Assembly: GCA_008933735.1 (NCBI GenBank)
Contig: WBUL01000017.1
Span: 1 to 47,413 of the forward strand
Source: Anaerolineae bacterium
GTDB lineage: Bacteria; Chloroflexota; Anaerolineae; Aggregatilineales; J027
Length of the DNA stretch: 47,413 bases
Direction: 5' to 3'
Each line of letters starts with the position of its first letter. The stretch's first letter is position 1. The translations under genes were made by a program, and so were the position numbers. This document shows, piece by piece, positions 1 to 8,665 of this stretch. The notes below the pieces were generated by a model. That model saw only the letters and a list, made by a program, of their open reading frames with translations. It was not told the origin of the DNA and made no database searches.

Positions 1-471
1 ACACAGCTTGTAACCCCCACACGGCGCGGGCCAAGTCCCGAAGGGTTATACTCCAATGCCGAAACCGCAATGTTCATCGGCAACTACGAAGAGGCCATTA
101 GCTGGCTGGACGCACTGATACAGCTTGATTCGGCTTACCGTCGAACAGATGTGAACACGATGCTGGTTGAGGCCCTGACGGTGCAGGGACGTGCCTACCT
201 GCGCGGAATGAATCAAGATGGGGAAGACCTGCTTGCACGTGGGGTACAGTTGATTGACCGGGCCGCCGAACTCGGCTACTCAGGCGAGCTTATCTACGAA
301 GCGGATTTTGTACGGCGGTACCTGTCGGCACGATCTTATGTGGAAGGTGGAGCGCTTGGACCGGCGCTGGATGTTCTTGTCCGCCTATGCGAGGAAAACT
401 GCGATTGGGCGTATCGCGGCGTCTCTGTCGAAGATTTGCTGACACGGGCCGGTGGTGTGCGTCAGAACTGA
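1..471 (+). CDS. TPR-like protein, C-terminal part (5' truncated)
   Basis: The frame is open from the first base of the window, so this is the C-terminal 156 residues of a longer protein. The visible part is helical, with alternating small and aromatic residues (for example NYEEAISWLDALIQLD) typical of tetratricopeptide-type helix pairs. It gives no catalytic motif. The first internal ATG, at 70, is not a likely start because the reading frame and helical pattern continue upstream. The stop overlaps the end of the convergent gene at 462-779 by 10 bp. Function is unknown; TPR proteins usually mediate protein-protein contacts. Confidence 0.6.
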   Translation, partial: TQLVTPTRRGPSPEGLYSNAETAMFIGNYEEAISWLDALIQLDSAYRRTDVNTMLVEALTVQGRAYLRGMNQDGEDLLARGVQLIDRAAELGYSGELIYEADFVRRYLSARSYVEGGALGPALDVLVRLCEENCDWAYRGVSVEDLLTRAGGVRQN

Positions 472-779
472 AACCCGTTGCGAAATTTAACGACCTTGCG
501 GTTATAGTTGCGAGTATATTTTTTGAGGCGGTCTTCGAGCGTGACAAACTGCTCGTTTTCGAGGGACTGCCGCATGGTTTCTTTACCTTCCGACACAAAC
601 TCGGTCAGCCGTGCCGGATAGTCCCCATGCAGGGTATGATATACTCCGGTAATGTATAAGCCCAGGGCTTGCAGCCCTGGAATAAATTCCCCCAGCATAA
701 ACTGGTTATACTGCGCCTGATACTCCGCCCGAATGTCATAGGTAAGAATGAGTTTGTACTCAGGTCGAATAACTGTCAT
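462..779 (-). CDS. Small protein, possibly dimeric alpha/beta-barrel fold
   Basis: This is a 105-residue soluble protein starting at an ATG. The N-terminal half has the pattern of a beta strand (YKLILTYDIR), then a helix with YNQFMLGEFIPGLQALGL and a second strand (YITGVYHTLHG). That strand-helix-strand order recalls NIPSNAP/ABM-type ferredoxin-like barrels, but I do not recognise a specific family. There is no signal peptide or membrane segment. It sits alone on the minus strand, convergent with the TPR gene. A hypothetical protein is the safe call. Confidence 0.55.
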   Translation of the reverse strand: MTVIRPEYKLILTYDIRAEYQAQYNQFMLGEFIPGLQALGLYITGVYHTLHGDYPARLTEFVSEGKETMRQSLENEQFVTLEDRLKKYTRNYNRKVVKFRNGFQF

Positions 780-834
780 GACAAAATCCCATACCCTTCA
801 AGATAAGCATAGCACAGTTTCAGGGGCCGGAATC

Positions 835-867
835 AAAAAAGGCGCGGCTGTGAAAGCCACGCCTTTT
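835..867 (-). terminator. Rho-independent terminator after the secreted hydrolase gene
   Basis: On the minus strand a 9-bp stem (GGCGTGGCT with AGCCGCGCC, one mismatch, 5-nt loop) is followed by six T residues (plus-strand A run at 835-840). It begins about 10 bp after the stop codon of the gene at 876-2261, so it is the likely transcript end for that gene. A four-T run on the other side makes weak bidirectional use possible. Confidence 0.75.
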
Positions 868-875
868 CGGGTGAG

Positions 876-2261
876 TTACTGGAGTGACGCGCGGATTTTG
901 GCACAGGCCGGACAACTTCCGTTTTTACGGATAATGGCATAACCGGCCTGTGGGTCATCAGTGAATGAGGAAAAATTCACGTTAAACACAATCAGCAGAC
1001 GCACGTTGCCTTCAGCACGGGCTTTGCCGACTGCCTCGCCCAACCACTGTGCATGTTCGTCCACACTGGTGCCGCCCGCCCAGGCAAAGTTCGCGGGTAG
1101 GGCGCCGTAATCCTCACCGGAAAGATACCCAAGCTCAGTAAAACAGGCCTGTTTGCCGGGGAAGTTCGCCAGGGCACGGTTCAGATTGGTGCCATAATAA
1201 CGGGTCGGGTAGTTGTCGCGCGGATCGCCTGAGTTCACCAGTGGGCTAACGATGCCTTCGTTATAATGAGCGCCAACGCAGTCCATGTACTGAGCCGCGC
1301 CTGCTGCCGCCATTTGACGGTAGAACACATCGTCATTGCAGCCCTGTGCCGTACAGCCTGCGGTTCCAAAGAAACCAGTCGGTGCAGGCGCGCCGGAAAT
1401 AACCAGGGTTCCACTGTTGTTGCTCTTAATCGCATTGAAGGATTTCGCCAGCAGAACAGTATAGTTACCACCGCTCACCTGGCCTGCGGGCCACTCACGT
1501 TCAATATTGGGTTCATTCCAGACCTCAATCGCGTCCGCGCCGGCCTTTGCCAGACGCCCCAGATAAGCCGCAAAATCATCCTGATAAGTCCCATTCATAA
1601 CCTGTGCAGGGTCACCGACAACGGACAGCAGAATCTTGAAGCCTTTAGATTTCGCTTCGGTGATAAAACCAGTCGCCGTACCTTCCGCAACACCGGGGTT
1701 AATCTGGAATTTCACCCAGCGCATTCCAGCATTGGTCATTGCGGTGACCGCGTCAGGGAACAAACCCGTAACCTGGCCCCCCACTTCCAGACCGCCGGGG
1801 CCGACCGGCCCTGTAACAGGTGCGGGCAGTCCATCAACGGGCGTCGTGGCAGCGGTGGGTTCACCAGTCGTGACCGTCACCTGATCGCAAATCACCACAA
1901 TCTGATAATTAAAGCTGGTGCGAACTTCATAGGCAGCACCGTTAAGCAGTGTGATAATAAAGCGCCACCCAAAAAATAAAAATTCCGGTTTTTCACCTTC
2001 CCCCAGGGTTTTGCAAGAACTAATACCGCCCTGGAATTCAGCTTCTTCGTAGGTATAGCTTTTAACGTAGCGGATTTCCTGCTGGAGCTTTTCTTCCAGT
2101 GCAGTACGGGCGGCATCAAAAGCCAGCCAGATAGGATCATTAGGAGTGGCAGTTGGGGGTTGTTGAGCAGTCACGCTGCCAAAGCTGACGGCAATCACGC
2201 CAAGCAGCATTATCATCGCTGCAATAGCGGAGCTTATCGAAGCAAACTTACGTTGTCTCAC
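876..2261 (-). CDS. Secreted glycoside hydrolase, clan A-like (GH5/GH39-type barrel)
   Basis: The 461-residue protein starts at a GTG preceded by an AGAGGAA ribosome site. Residues 1-32 form a Sec signal peptide (basic start, long hydrophobic core, A-Q cleavage region). Residues about 33-130 are an unrecognised domain with three Cys, then a Thr/Pro/Gly-rich linker (about 131-160). Residues about 160-461 fit a TIM-barrel of the cellulase superfamily: E250 in the EVWNEPN motif would be the acid/base and E376 in CFTELGY the nucleophile. The enzyme would act outside the cytoplasm on a polysaccharide or glycoside; the substrate cannot be read from sequence. It appears to be a single-gene unit ended by a terminator. 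Confidence 0.75.
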   Translation of the reverse strand: MRQRKFASISSAIAAMIMLLGVIAVSFGSVTAQQPPTATPNDPIWLAFDAARTALEEKLQQEIRYVKSYTYEEAEFQGGISSCKTLGEGEKPEFLFFGWRFIITLLNGAAYEVRTSFNYQIVVICDQVTVTTGEPTAATTPVDGLPAPVTGPVGPGGLEVGGQVTGLFPDAVTAMTNAGMRWVKFQINPGVAEGTATGFITEAKSKGFKILLSVVGDPAQVMNGTYQDDFAAYLGRLAKAGADAIEVWNEPNIEREWPAGQVSGGNYTVLLAKSFNAIKSNNSGTLVISGAPAPTGFFGTAGCTAQGCNDDVFYRQMAAAGAAQYMDCVGAHYNEGIVSPLVNSGDPRDNYPTRYYGTNLNRALANFPGKQACFTELGYLSGEDYGALPANFAWAGGTSVDEHAQWLGEAVGKARAEGNVRLLIVFNVNFSSFTDDPQAGYAIIRKNGSCPACAKIRASLQ

Positions 2262-2391
2262 AGTGAAGGTTCCTCTTCCTCGTATAGCAATGATGCCCGA
2301 ACTTAACGGGCGCTCTTAGCGGGGAAATGCTACCCGAAAACACAGGGGTTTTGCAACTGTGCGTTAGTTGACTGTCGGTTTTGCGTCAGTT

Positions 2392-2670
2392 TTAGAGGCG
2401 GGAGAGACGGCGAATCATACGAAAAATACTGCCCGTTGTGCCATCATTTTCAGCGATAACTTTGGAAAGCGCTTCCTGGCGAAGCCGTTCGACTTCGAGA
2501 ACCATCCATTTGCGGTCACGCTCAATTCCGTTGACCACAAACCATTTGCTGTCCAGTGCATAACATTCGGGCTTATTGCTGTGGACACTATTATAGGCGG
2601 ATACATACGCATCCACAATATTGCGTGCTGTTAGCGTATCATCCTTGCGAGAAAACAATCCAGATGACAT
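2392..2670 (-). CDS. Small hypothetical protein
   Basis: This is a charged soluble protein of 92 residues. I chose the ATG at 2670 because it is preceded by a purine-rich GAGAGAAAG stretch; a GTG nine codons upstream has no visible ribosome site. The sequence has a helical N-terminal half (NIVDAYVSAYNSV), a short strand pair around the WFVVNG segment, and a helical basic C-terminus ending in MIRRLSRL. No motif or family is recognised. It lies between the hydrolase gene and the GAF gene, in the same direction, with independent spacing. Confidence 0.5.
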   Translation of the reverse strand: MSSGLFSRKDDTLTARNIVDAYVSAYNSVHSNKPECYALDSKWFVVNGIERDRKWMVLEVERLRQEALSKVIAENDGTTGSIFRMIRRLSRL

Positions 2671-2771
2671 ACTTTCTCTCAACCTATAAATCTCCACTTA
2701 ACAACATCCTACACCAAAAGTTAGCTGTTTTGGCGTAATTAATGATTAATTTTTCGTGAATTTTTTCCCAA

Positions 2772-3377
2772 TTAAGTGCGCGTTTCAAACTTCTGCGCGT
2801 TGCGAATCGCTACCGCTGACTGGTCAGCCAGGGAGGCCAGCACGTTAATATGTGCTCGCGTATAGTGGGTGAGGGGATTCTTACTGCTATCCACATAAAG
2901 CAGGCCAATAATGGTACGTTTAATCATCAATGGCGAACACATAATCGTCCGTAAGGACATTTCCTGCACACTTTCTCTTTTGCTCAAGTCCGGATCGTTT
3001 TGCGCGTCCGGCACGATGACCGTATGCTCTTCTGCCAGCGTTTTTTCGAGCACCCCTTGCGAGGGAGAAAAGGCATCACGCGCGAGGTATTCGCCACTTG
3101 CATCACGCCCCATTTTGAACTGCGGTATGTTGTTTTCATCGAGCAGCATCAGAAAAGCCCGGTCGCCATCCGCAAAGGCGATGACGCTGTCCAGCACTTT
3201 AGCGATGAGATCATGTGTTTCGTGAATATTATGCAGTTCTTTCGTAACCTTGAGCAGCATTTGCAGGGCTTGCAGCTCGTTGATTTCCCCAGTGTCACGG
3301 GTGAGCGTCAGCATTTCACGCACTTCATCCAGCGTGCGATCAACATCTGCAAGATTTTCTTCTCGTGATTTTGCCAT
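2772..3377 (-). CDS. GAF-domain sensor-type protein
   Basis: The 201-residue protein has an N-terminal helical, probably coiled-coil region (about 1-55) and a GAF domain (about 60-195), shown by the pattern DLIAKVLDSVIAFADGDRAFLMLLDE, the central SLRTIMCSPLMIKRTIIGLLYVDS strand region, and the closing helix with LASLADQSAVAIRNA. GAF domains bind small ligands such as cyclic nucleotides or haem, or act as dimerisation modules. No output domain is attached, so it may act on a partner. The ATG at 3377 is preceded by GGGGA; an upstream GTG at 3401 lacks a ribosome site. It lies 48 bp after coaBC and could be its last co-transcribed gene. Confidence 0.75.
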   Translation of the reverse strand: MAKSREENLADVDRTLDEVREMLTLTRDTGEINELQALQMLLKVTKELHNIHETHDLIAKVLDSVIAFADGDRAFLMLLDENNIPQFKMGRDASGEYLARDAFSPSQGVLEKTLAEEHTVIVPDAQNDPDLSKRESVQEMSLRTIMCSPLMIKRTIIGLLYVDSSKNPLTHYTRAHINVLASLADQSAVAIRNAQKFETRT

Positions 3378-3425
3378 GTTTTTCCCCGTGAGGAATGACA
3401 CTTTTACCAGTCAGTGTAATGAGAA

Positions 3426-4664
3426 TCAGGATTCCGCGCTAGCGGTCAGCTTTCCGGCTGCCCATTGGATAATTGCCGCCGCCACTTCCGTTTTGCTCAT
3501 TTTCTCCAGGGTTTGTGGCGGCGCATCAGCGGTGATCAGAGTGACAACATTTGTATCGCCTTCAAACCCTGCACCAGGCACGGACACATCATTCGCCACA
3601 ATCATATCAGCGTTCTTTTTATCCAGCTTGGCCTTTGCATTGGCAATTAGGTCGTCGGTTTCCGCCGCGAAACCGATGAGGATACGTGGCAACTTCGTCT
3701 GAAGGCGCTGCTGCCCAACCGTGAAGAGAATATCGGGATTTTTTTCTAACGTGATAGTCAGCCCGGCATCCTGTTTTTTGATTTTATGGCTGGCAACGGC
3801 AGCCGGACGAAAATCTGCCACTGCCGCCGCCATAATCAGCACATCACAATCAGCCTGCTTCAGCACCGCACCGAGCATCTCTTCCGCCGAACGCACATAC
3901 ATGATTTCCGCGCCAACTGGTTCAGGCAGGGACTTGACTGTAGTAATGAGGGTCAATGACGCCCCAGCATCCAGCGCTGCCTGAGCGACTGCAAAACCCT
4001 GTTTTCCGGAAGATCGATTGGTAATGTAACGCACTGGGTCGAGGTCTTCAATGGTGCCGCCTGCGGTGACAACCACTTGCCTCCCGGCTAACACGCCGTT
4101 ACGCCCTAAAATCCGACGGACTTCGCCGATTAACGTCAGCGTTTCAGGCAGCCTACCGCGCCCTTCTAACCCCGATGCAAAACGCCCCCATTCCGGCTCA
4201 ATAATCGTTATGCCGCGCTCACGAAGTATTCTGAGGTTGGCTTGCGTAGCGGGGTTTTCATACATGCCGCCATCCATCGCGGGCGCTACCACAACCGGAC
4301 AGCGTGCCGCCAACACGGTCACCGAAAGTAAATCATGGGCAAGGCCGTGTGCAATTTTCGCAATCGTGTTGGCCGTTGCAGGCGCAATGAGAATCAGATC
4401 GGCACTCTCTGCTAACCCGATGTGGGCGATGTGTGTTGGCATAGTTCCGGACGAGGACTGCCACAGATCGTCAAAAACTGGATTCCCCGTAACTGCTTCA
4501 AAAGTGAGCGGTGCAACGAAATGTTTGGCATCGGCGGTCATGATGACATGCACCTCCGCTCCGACCTGGGTCAGTTTACTGGCAAGGTCAGCCGCTTTAT
4601 AAGCCGCGATGCTTCCGGTCACACCAAGAACAACCCGTTTGTTTTCCAGAATCGGGATTTTCAT
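3426..4664 (-). CDS. coaBC: Phosphopantothenoylcysteine decarboxylase / phosphopantothenate-cysteine ligase
   Basis: The bifunctional 412-residue enzyme of coenzyme A synthesis joins cysteine to phosphopantothenate (CoaB) and decarboxylates the product (CoaC). The N-terminal flavoprotein domain (about 8-185) shows the TGSIAAYK motif and the active-site His81 in AHIGL. The C-terminal CoaB domain (about 192-400) shows TAGGT, DPVRYITNRSSGKQG and the AAAVADFRP and KNPDIL motifs. Two CoaC positions differ from the E. coli enzyme: the PAMN Asn is Asp131, and the flap Cys is Ser164 in the FASGLEG stretch; other lineages also vary here. The start overlaps the stop of the preceding membrane protein gene by four bases. 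Confidence 0.95.
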   Translation of the reverse strand: MKIPILENKRVVLGVTGSIAAYKAADLASKLTQVGAEVHVIMTADAKHFVAPLTFEAVTGNPVFDDLWQSSSGTMPTHIAHIGLAESADLILIAPATANTIAKIAHGLAHDLLSVTVLAARCPVVVAPAMDGGMYENPATQANLRILRERGITIIEPEWGRFASGLEGRGRLPETLTLIGEVRRILGRNGVLAGRQVVVTAGGTIEDLDPVRYITNRSSGKQGFAVAQAALDAGASLTLITTVKSLPEPVGAEIMYVRSAEEMLGAVLKQADCDVLIMAAAVADFRPAAVASHKIKKQDAGLTITLEKNPDILFTVGQQRLQTKLPRILIGFAAETDDLIANAKAKLDKKNADMIVANDVSVPGAGFEGDTNVVTLITADAPPQTLEKMSKTEVAAAIIQWAAGKLTASAES

Positions 4665-5614
4665 GAATAACTCTCCCGAAAAATTTGGGCCATATTGGTA
4701 TAACCGAGCCAGAGATACAAGATTGGCAGCCAGAGCGCCCCAAACAGCGTCACCGCTCCGAACAAAATATCCGCCTGCAAGGGAGTTTCTCCAGCATCAG
4801 ACAGGTCATAACCGAGCCAGGCCAGTGCCGCAAAGGGAAACAGCAAAATCAGCCTGCCCAGCCACTGCGGTTTCTCAACAGGCTCATCCAGCAGTGATTT
4901 TTCGCGGCTGCTGCGCGTGAAATAGAGTGTGAACAGGATAAAAATCAGAATACCGGCAGTCATAGTTAAGGTTAGCGTGTCCAGGTATTCCGCCCGGAAA
5001 ATGAGCGCAGTGACCAGCACTCCTAGCACTCCCGCCAGTTCATAGACCGATAGCTGCCAACGGGGTACCCCAGGGCTTTTAAAAAGGGAAAAGCCAACCG
5101 GGATAACCCCGGCAAGGAGAAGCCCCATCAGGACAAATGGCAAACTTCCCTCTAATGTGGGGCTGCTGCGATTATATTCCAGTTCAGGAAACCAGCGCAC
5201 CCAGATGCCCCATCCCGCACCAACCACTGCCAGCACAATAAATTCCCGCGTCCCGACCTGCCTGCCGCTTAAGGCAAGACGAAACATCCAGAAGGCCAGC
5301 AAAAACATCAGAACTTCCAATCCCATTGGGCGGAAGACGATGCCTACCCCAGCATTGTCCGAGTCACGAGCAGCCAGCGTAATAAGCGTGCCTTCGATGA
5401 GGCCAAACAAACCCGCAGTCAGCAGCAGCGTTGGAAAACTGTCCACCTTCCAGCGTGAAATAATATCCAGAAGCAGCGAGCCAGCCGCCATATAAATAAG
5501 GAAAACCAGCACCCAATCCTGAATCCGGTAGGTACTGGCCTGCTGCCAGCCAATCAACTCGCCGCAAATCAGCAGCACAAAAGCAAAGTGAAGACGAATG
5601 ATCCAGTTAAACAT
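4661..5614 (-). CDS. Polytopic membrane protein of unknown function
   Basis: This 317-residue protein has about nine hydrophobic segments spread over its length and short connecting loops, with a longer charged cytoplasmic-type loop around residues 235-255 (SSREKSLLDEPVEKPQ). I do not recognise a transporter or enzyme motif. It follows the GNAT gene by 19 bp and overlaps coaBC by an ATGA junction, so it is almost certainly translated from the same message as the arginine genes and coaBC. Confidence 0.7.
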   Translation of the reverse strand: MFNWIIRLHFAFVLLICGELIGWQQASTYRIQDWVLVFLIYMAAGSLLLDIISRWKVDSFPTLLLTAGLFGLIEGTLITLAARDSDNAGVGIVFRPMGLEVLMFLLAFWMFRLALSGRQVGTREFIVLAVVGAGWGIWVRWFPELEYNRSSPTLEGSLPFVLMGLLLAGVIPVGFSLFKSPGVPRWQLSVYELAGVLGVLVTALIFRAEYLDTLTLTMTAGILIFILFTLYFTRSSREKSLLDEPVEKPQWLGRLILLFPFAALAWLGYDLSDAGETPLQADILFGAVTLFGALWLPILYLWLGYTNMAQIFRESYS

Positions 5615-5633
5615 GGCTATAAATTATAGCCGA

Positions 5634-6047
5634 TTAATGCTCAAGCTGAGGAATCTTCAACCCCAGATAATAGGCGTCTTCGATGACTTCAAAGCCCAGC
5701 TTTTCATAGAACGGCAGCACTTTTTCATTGCCCTTGACCACAAACAGCCGCACACGATTTGTCCCCAGGGTGAGCAGCGCGTCAATCACCGCCTCCATGA
5801 CGGCTGTGCCATATCCGTTGCCCTGCTCTTCTGGCAGGGTCGCTACTGAATTAATGGTGCCGCGCCGCCCATCCCACAAACCACACGCTGCGGCCACAAT
5901 CTGCCCGTCTTTTTCGTAAACAAAACAGGAAGTTGGGTTGCGTGCCAGAACAGCTTCCAGATACTCGAACTCATGTGCCATGCCATTCGGCTGCCACAAT
6001 TCCACCAACTGCTCATAGTCAGTAAGCTGCATCAATCGGATGCCCAT
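5634..6047 (-). CDS. GNAT-family N-acetyltransferase overlapping argH
   Basis: The 137-residue protein is a single GNAT domain. It shows the central beta strand with INSVATLPEEQGNGYGTAVMEAV, whose QGNGYG matches the acetyl-CoA pyrophosphate loop (Q/R-x-x-G-x-G/A), and the closing VLPFYEKLGFEV motif. The start lies 16 bp inside the end of argH. In some gammaproteobacteria a GNAT domain is fused to ArgH and acts as N-acetylglutamate synthase, so that role is tempting, but argJ in this operon may already supply this activity. Protein or small-molecule acetylation is equally possible. Confidence 0.75.
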   Translation of the reverse strand: MGIRLMQLTDYEQLVELWQPNGMAHEFEYLEAVLARNPTSCFVYEKDGQIVAAACGLWDGRRGTINSVATLPEEQGNGYGTAVMEAVIDALLTLGTNRVRLFVVKGNEKVLPFYEKLGFEVIEDAYYLGLKIPQLEH

Positions 6048-7411
6048 AGGATTTCCTTTGCTTTTTGAATCTGTTCTTTGACCGCCTGAGGACTGGTACC
6101 CCCGGCGGCAGTGCGTTTTTTCACGGCGGCGTCAAAATCCAGCCAACCATACACATCACGCTCAAATGCTAGTGAAATCTGTTGATAGTCGTTCAAAGAC
6201 AGGCCGGACAGTGGGGTATTCTGCTGCTCCGCTGCCCTGACCGCCTGCCCGACCAGGTGATGAGCTTCGCGGAAAGGCACGCCTTTTGCTACCAGATAAT
6301 CCGCTAGTTCGGTTGCCAGCAAACCTTCATCCAATGCCGCCCGCATCTTTGACGGAACCAGTTCCATCGCACCGATGAAGCCCGCCAGCACGGGCAGTAT
6401 CAGCGCCAGCGTGTTGGCAGTGTCGAACAAAGATTCCTTATCTTCCTGCAAGTCCTTGTTATAGCCGCTGGGAAGTCCCTTGAGAGTTGTCAGGAATCCA
6501 CTCAAATTCCCGATCACCCGCCCTGTTTTGCCACGAGTAAGTTCCAGCGGATCAGGGTTGCGCTTCTGCGGCATCAGACTTGACCCTGTGCTGTACACAT
6601 CTGGCAGCTTGATAAAGCCAAGGGATGGGTTGCTGTAAATGATAATGTCTTCCGCGAAACGACTCAGATGCGTCATCAGGAGCGACCCGGCGAACATGAA
6701 TTCCGCTACCCCGTCTCGATCCGAAATCGCATCCAGGCTGTTCGCCGTTATATCTGCAAAGCCCATACGCTCCGCCAGAGACTGGCGATCAATCGGATAG
6801 GGCGTTCCGGCCAGCGCACTGGAACCCAACGGACTTTGATTGGCACGGCGGGCACAGTCGGCAAACCGTTCAGCATCACGCTGTAGCATCCAGAAAAAAC
6901 TCATCAGCCAGTGCGCGGCAGTAATAGGCTGGGCAGGCTGAAAATGCGTGTATCCCGGCATGACGGTTTCTAAATGTGGCTCCGCCGCACTGATAAGCAT
7001 TTCCTGCACGCCGCGAATCTGAGATTGCACCTGCCTGCACGCATCCAGCAGCCACAACCGGCCATCGGTGGCCACCTGGTCATTGCGACTGCGTCCGGTG
7101 TGGAGTTTACCCGCCGCAGCGCCAATCAATTCTCCTAAGCGGCGCTCAACAGCGGTATGGATGTCCTCATCGCCTTCTTGGAGGACAAAGACATCCTGCT
7201 CAAATTCCGAAAGCACTTTTCTCAGGCCATGCTGAATTTCCTGTGCCTCAGCCGGGGTCAGAATTCCGGCAGATTCCAGGGCAGCGGCATAAGCGCTGCT
7301 GCCTGCAATATCCACCACATAGAGTTGAGCATCAAAACCTATCGAGTCATTGAGCGCCTTCAGTCGGGCGTCGGGTTCGGCGGCAAAACGCCCGCCCCAG
7401 AGTTTGGTCAT
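6032..7411 (-). CDS. argH: Argininosuccinate lyase
   Basis: The 459-residue enzyme cleaves argininosuccinate to arginine and fumarate, the last step of arginine synthesis. It shows the N-terminal LWGGRF start, HTGRSRNDQ (about 104-112), the catalytic His region GYTHFQPAQP (153-162), and the fumarase/aspartase superfamily signature GSSLMPQKRNPD (about 276-287) with the flexible catalytic-serine loop. Length is normal for the family. It lies 15 bp after argJ and overlaps the downstream GNAT gene. Confidence 0.97.
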   Translation of the reverse strand: MTKLWGGRFAAEPDARLKALNDSIGFDAQLYVVDIAGSSAYAAALESAGILTPAEAQEIQHGLRKVLSEFEQDVFVLQEGDEDIHTAVERRLGELIGAAAGKLHTGRSRNDQVATDGRLWLLDACRQVQSQIRGVQEMLISAAEPHLETVMPGYTHFQPAQPITAAHWLMSFFWMLQRDAERFADCARRANQSPLGSSALAGTPYPIDRQSLAERMGFADITANSLDAISDRDGVAEFMFAGSLLMTHLSRFAEDIIIYSNPSLGFIKLPDVYSTGSSLMPQKRNPDPLELTRGKTGRVIGNLSGFLTTLKGLPSGYNKDLQEDKESLFDTANTLALILPVLAGFIGAMELVPSKMRAALDEGLLATELADYLVAKGVPFREAHHLVGQAVRAAEQQNTPLSGLSLNDYQQISLAFERDVYGWLDFDAAVKKRTAAGGTSPQAVKEQIQKAKEILWASD

Positions 7412-7426
7412 GGCGTTATTCTTTCG

Positions 7427-8659
7427 TTACGTCCGGTAGTCAGCATTGATGGATACATACTCATGGGAGAGATCACATGTCCAGACCACGCAGGTGCCGC
7501 TTCCTTCATCCAACTGCAACTTAACGGAAATATCCGGCGCGGCAAAAATGGCCGCCGCGTCATTTTCCTCATAATCCGTTGGCATTCCATTTTTGAACAC
7601 TTGCAGGGCGTTTTCGGTCATGCCATTCGCGCCGCAATCAAACCACAGATTAGCTTTCATCTGGTCAAATTCGACGCCTGCTCGCCCCGCCGCCGCCATA
7701 ATTCGCCCCCAGTTGGCATCCGAACCAGCGAAGGCCGTTTTCACAAGCGGCGAACAAGCAATCGTGTTCGCAATTTGCCATGCCGCATGATCGTCCGGTG
7801 CGCCTTCCACCTCAATGGTGATGAATTTGGTCGCGCCTTCACCGTCGCGTACAATTTCACCAGCAAGATGCTGGCAGAGTTCCGTCAGGGCGGATTCAAA
7901 CGCGGCGACATCATCCTCAGACTCGATTTTCTTGCCACTTTGTCCATTGGCAAAGAACAGAACCGTATCGCTGGTACTGGTATCCCCATCGACTGTGATG
8001 CGGTTAAAGCTGACATTGGCAGCTTTCCGGAGCAGGTCATTTAATACCGGGACAGATACATCAGCATCGGTGACAAGCACTGACAGCATGGTCGCCATGT
8101 TCGGCGCAATCATGCCAGACCCTTTGGCGATTCCTGCAATGGTGTACCCTTTGCATCTGATGCTGGCTTTTTTCGGACGTGTATCGGTCGTCATGATGCC
8201 AAGCGCGGCGTCATCCCAGCCGTTTGGAGCCAGCGATTGAGCCGCTTCATCAATTCCCCTGGAAATTTTGTCCATTGGGAGCTGTGGGCCAATCACCCCT
8301 GTAGACATGACCAGCACCTGCGACGATTCACAGCCGAGTTTTTCTGCGACCAACGCCGCCATGGTTGCGGTGTTCTGCTTGCCCAGCTCGCCTGTACACA
8401 CATTGGCGATTTTGCTGTTGACTACTACGGCTCGAATTTTCGTCGGGTCATTTTTCAGGATCGCCATGTCATACTGCACGTGGGCCGACTTCACCTGATT
8501 CGTGGTGAAAACTCCAGCCGCATTGCAGTTGACTTCCGACGCAATGATCGACAAATCGGGCTGCGGTTTGTTCCGCAGTCCACAATCCACGCCTGCGGTG
8601 AGAAAACCCTGTACGGCATCAATGGAGGTTTCCAGTTTGCTCATTTCCAAAGCGGTCAT
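7427..8659 (-). CDS. argJ: Ornithine acetyltransferase / N-acetylglutamate synthase
   Basis: The 410-residue protein transfers the acetyl group from acetylornithine to glutamate, so the pathway can recycle acetyl groups; many members also make acetylglutamate from acetyl-CoA. The self-cleavage site is visible as [14 protein letters not shown], with Thr190 as the new N-terminal nucleophile of the beta chain, and the oxyanion-hole Thr pair lies in VMSTGVIG (about 117-124). Having argJ, and no argE seen here, implies the cyclic pathway. It sits 6 bp after argG. Confidence 0.96.
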   Translation of the reverse strand: MTALEMSKLETSIDAVQGFLTAGVDCGLRNKPQPDLSIIASEVNCNAAGVFTTNQVKSAHVQYDMAILKNDPTKIRAVVVNSKIANVCTGELGKQNTATMAALVAEKLGCESSQVLVMSTGVIGPQLPMDKISRGIDEAAQSLAPNGWDDAALGIMTTDTRPKKASIRCKGYTIAGIAKGSGMIAPNMATMLSVLVTDADVSVPVLNDLLRKAANVSFNRITVDGDTSTSDTVLFFANGQSGKKIESEDDVAAFESALTELCQHLAGEIVRDGEGATKFITIEVEGAPDDHAAWQIANTIACSPLVKTAFAGSDANWGRIMAAAGRAGVEFDQMKANLWFDCGANGMTENALQVFKNGMPTDYEENDAAAIFAAPDISVKLQLDEGSGTCVVWTCDLSHEYVSINADYRT

Positions 8660-8665
8660 GCTGCC

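Noticed and set aside
1266..1979. 237-codon plus-strand frame opposite the secreted hydrolase
   Set aside because: The opposite strand has a signal peptide, catalytic motifs and a terminator; this frame shows only low-complexity basic and polar residues.
2737..2751. AT-rich palindrome AATTAAT-G-ATTAATT as terminator or operator after the GAF gene
   Set aside because: There are no G-C pairs for a stable stem and no T run in the right direction; chance is likely in AT-rich spacer DNA.
7157..8044. 295-codon plus-strand frame across argH and argJ
   Set aside because: It spans the junction of two certain genes on the other strand and has no recognisable domain.
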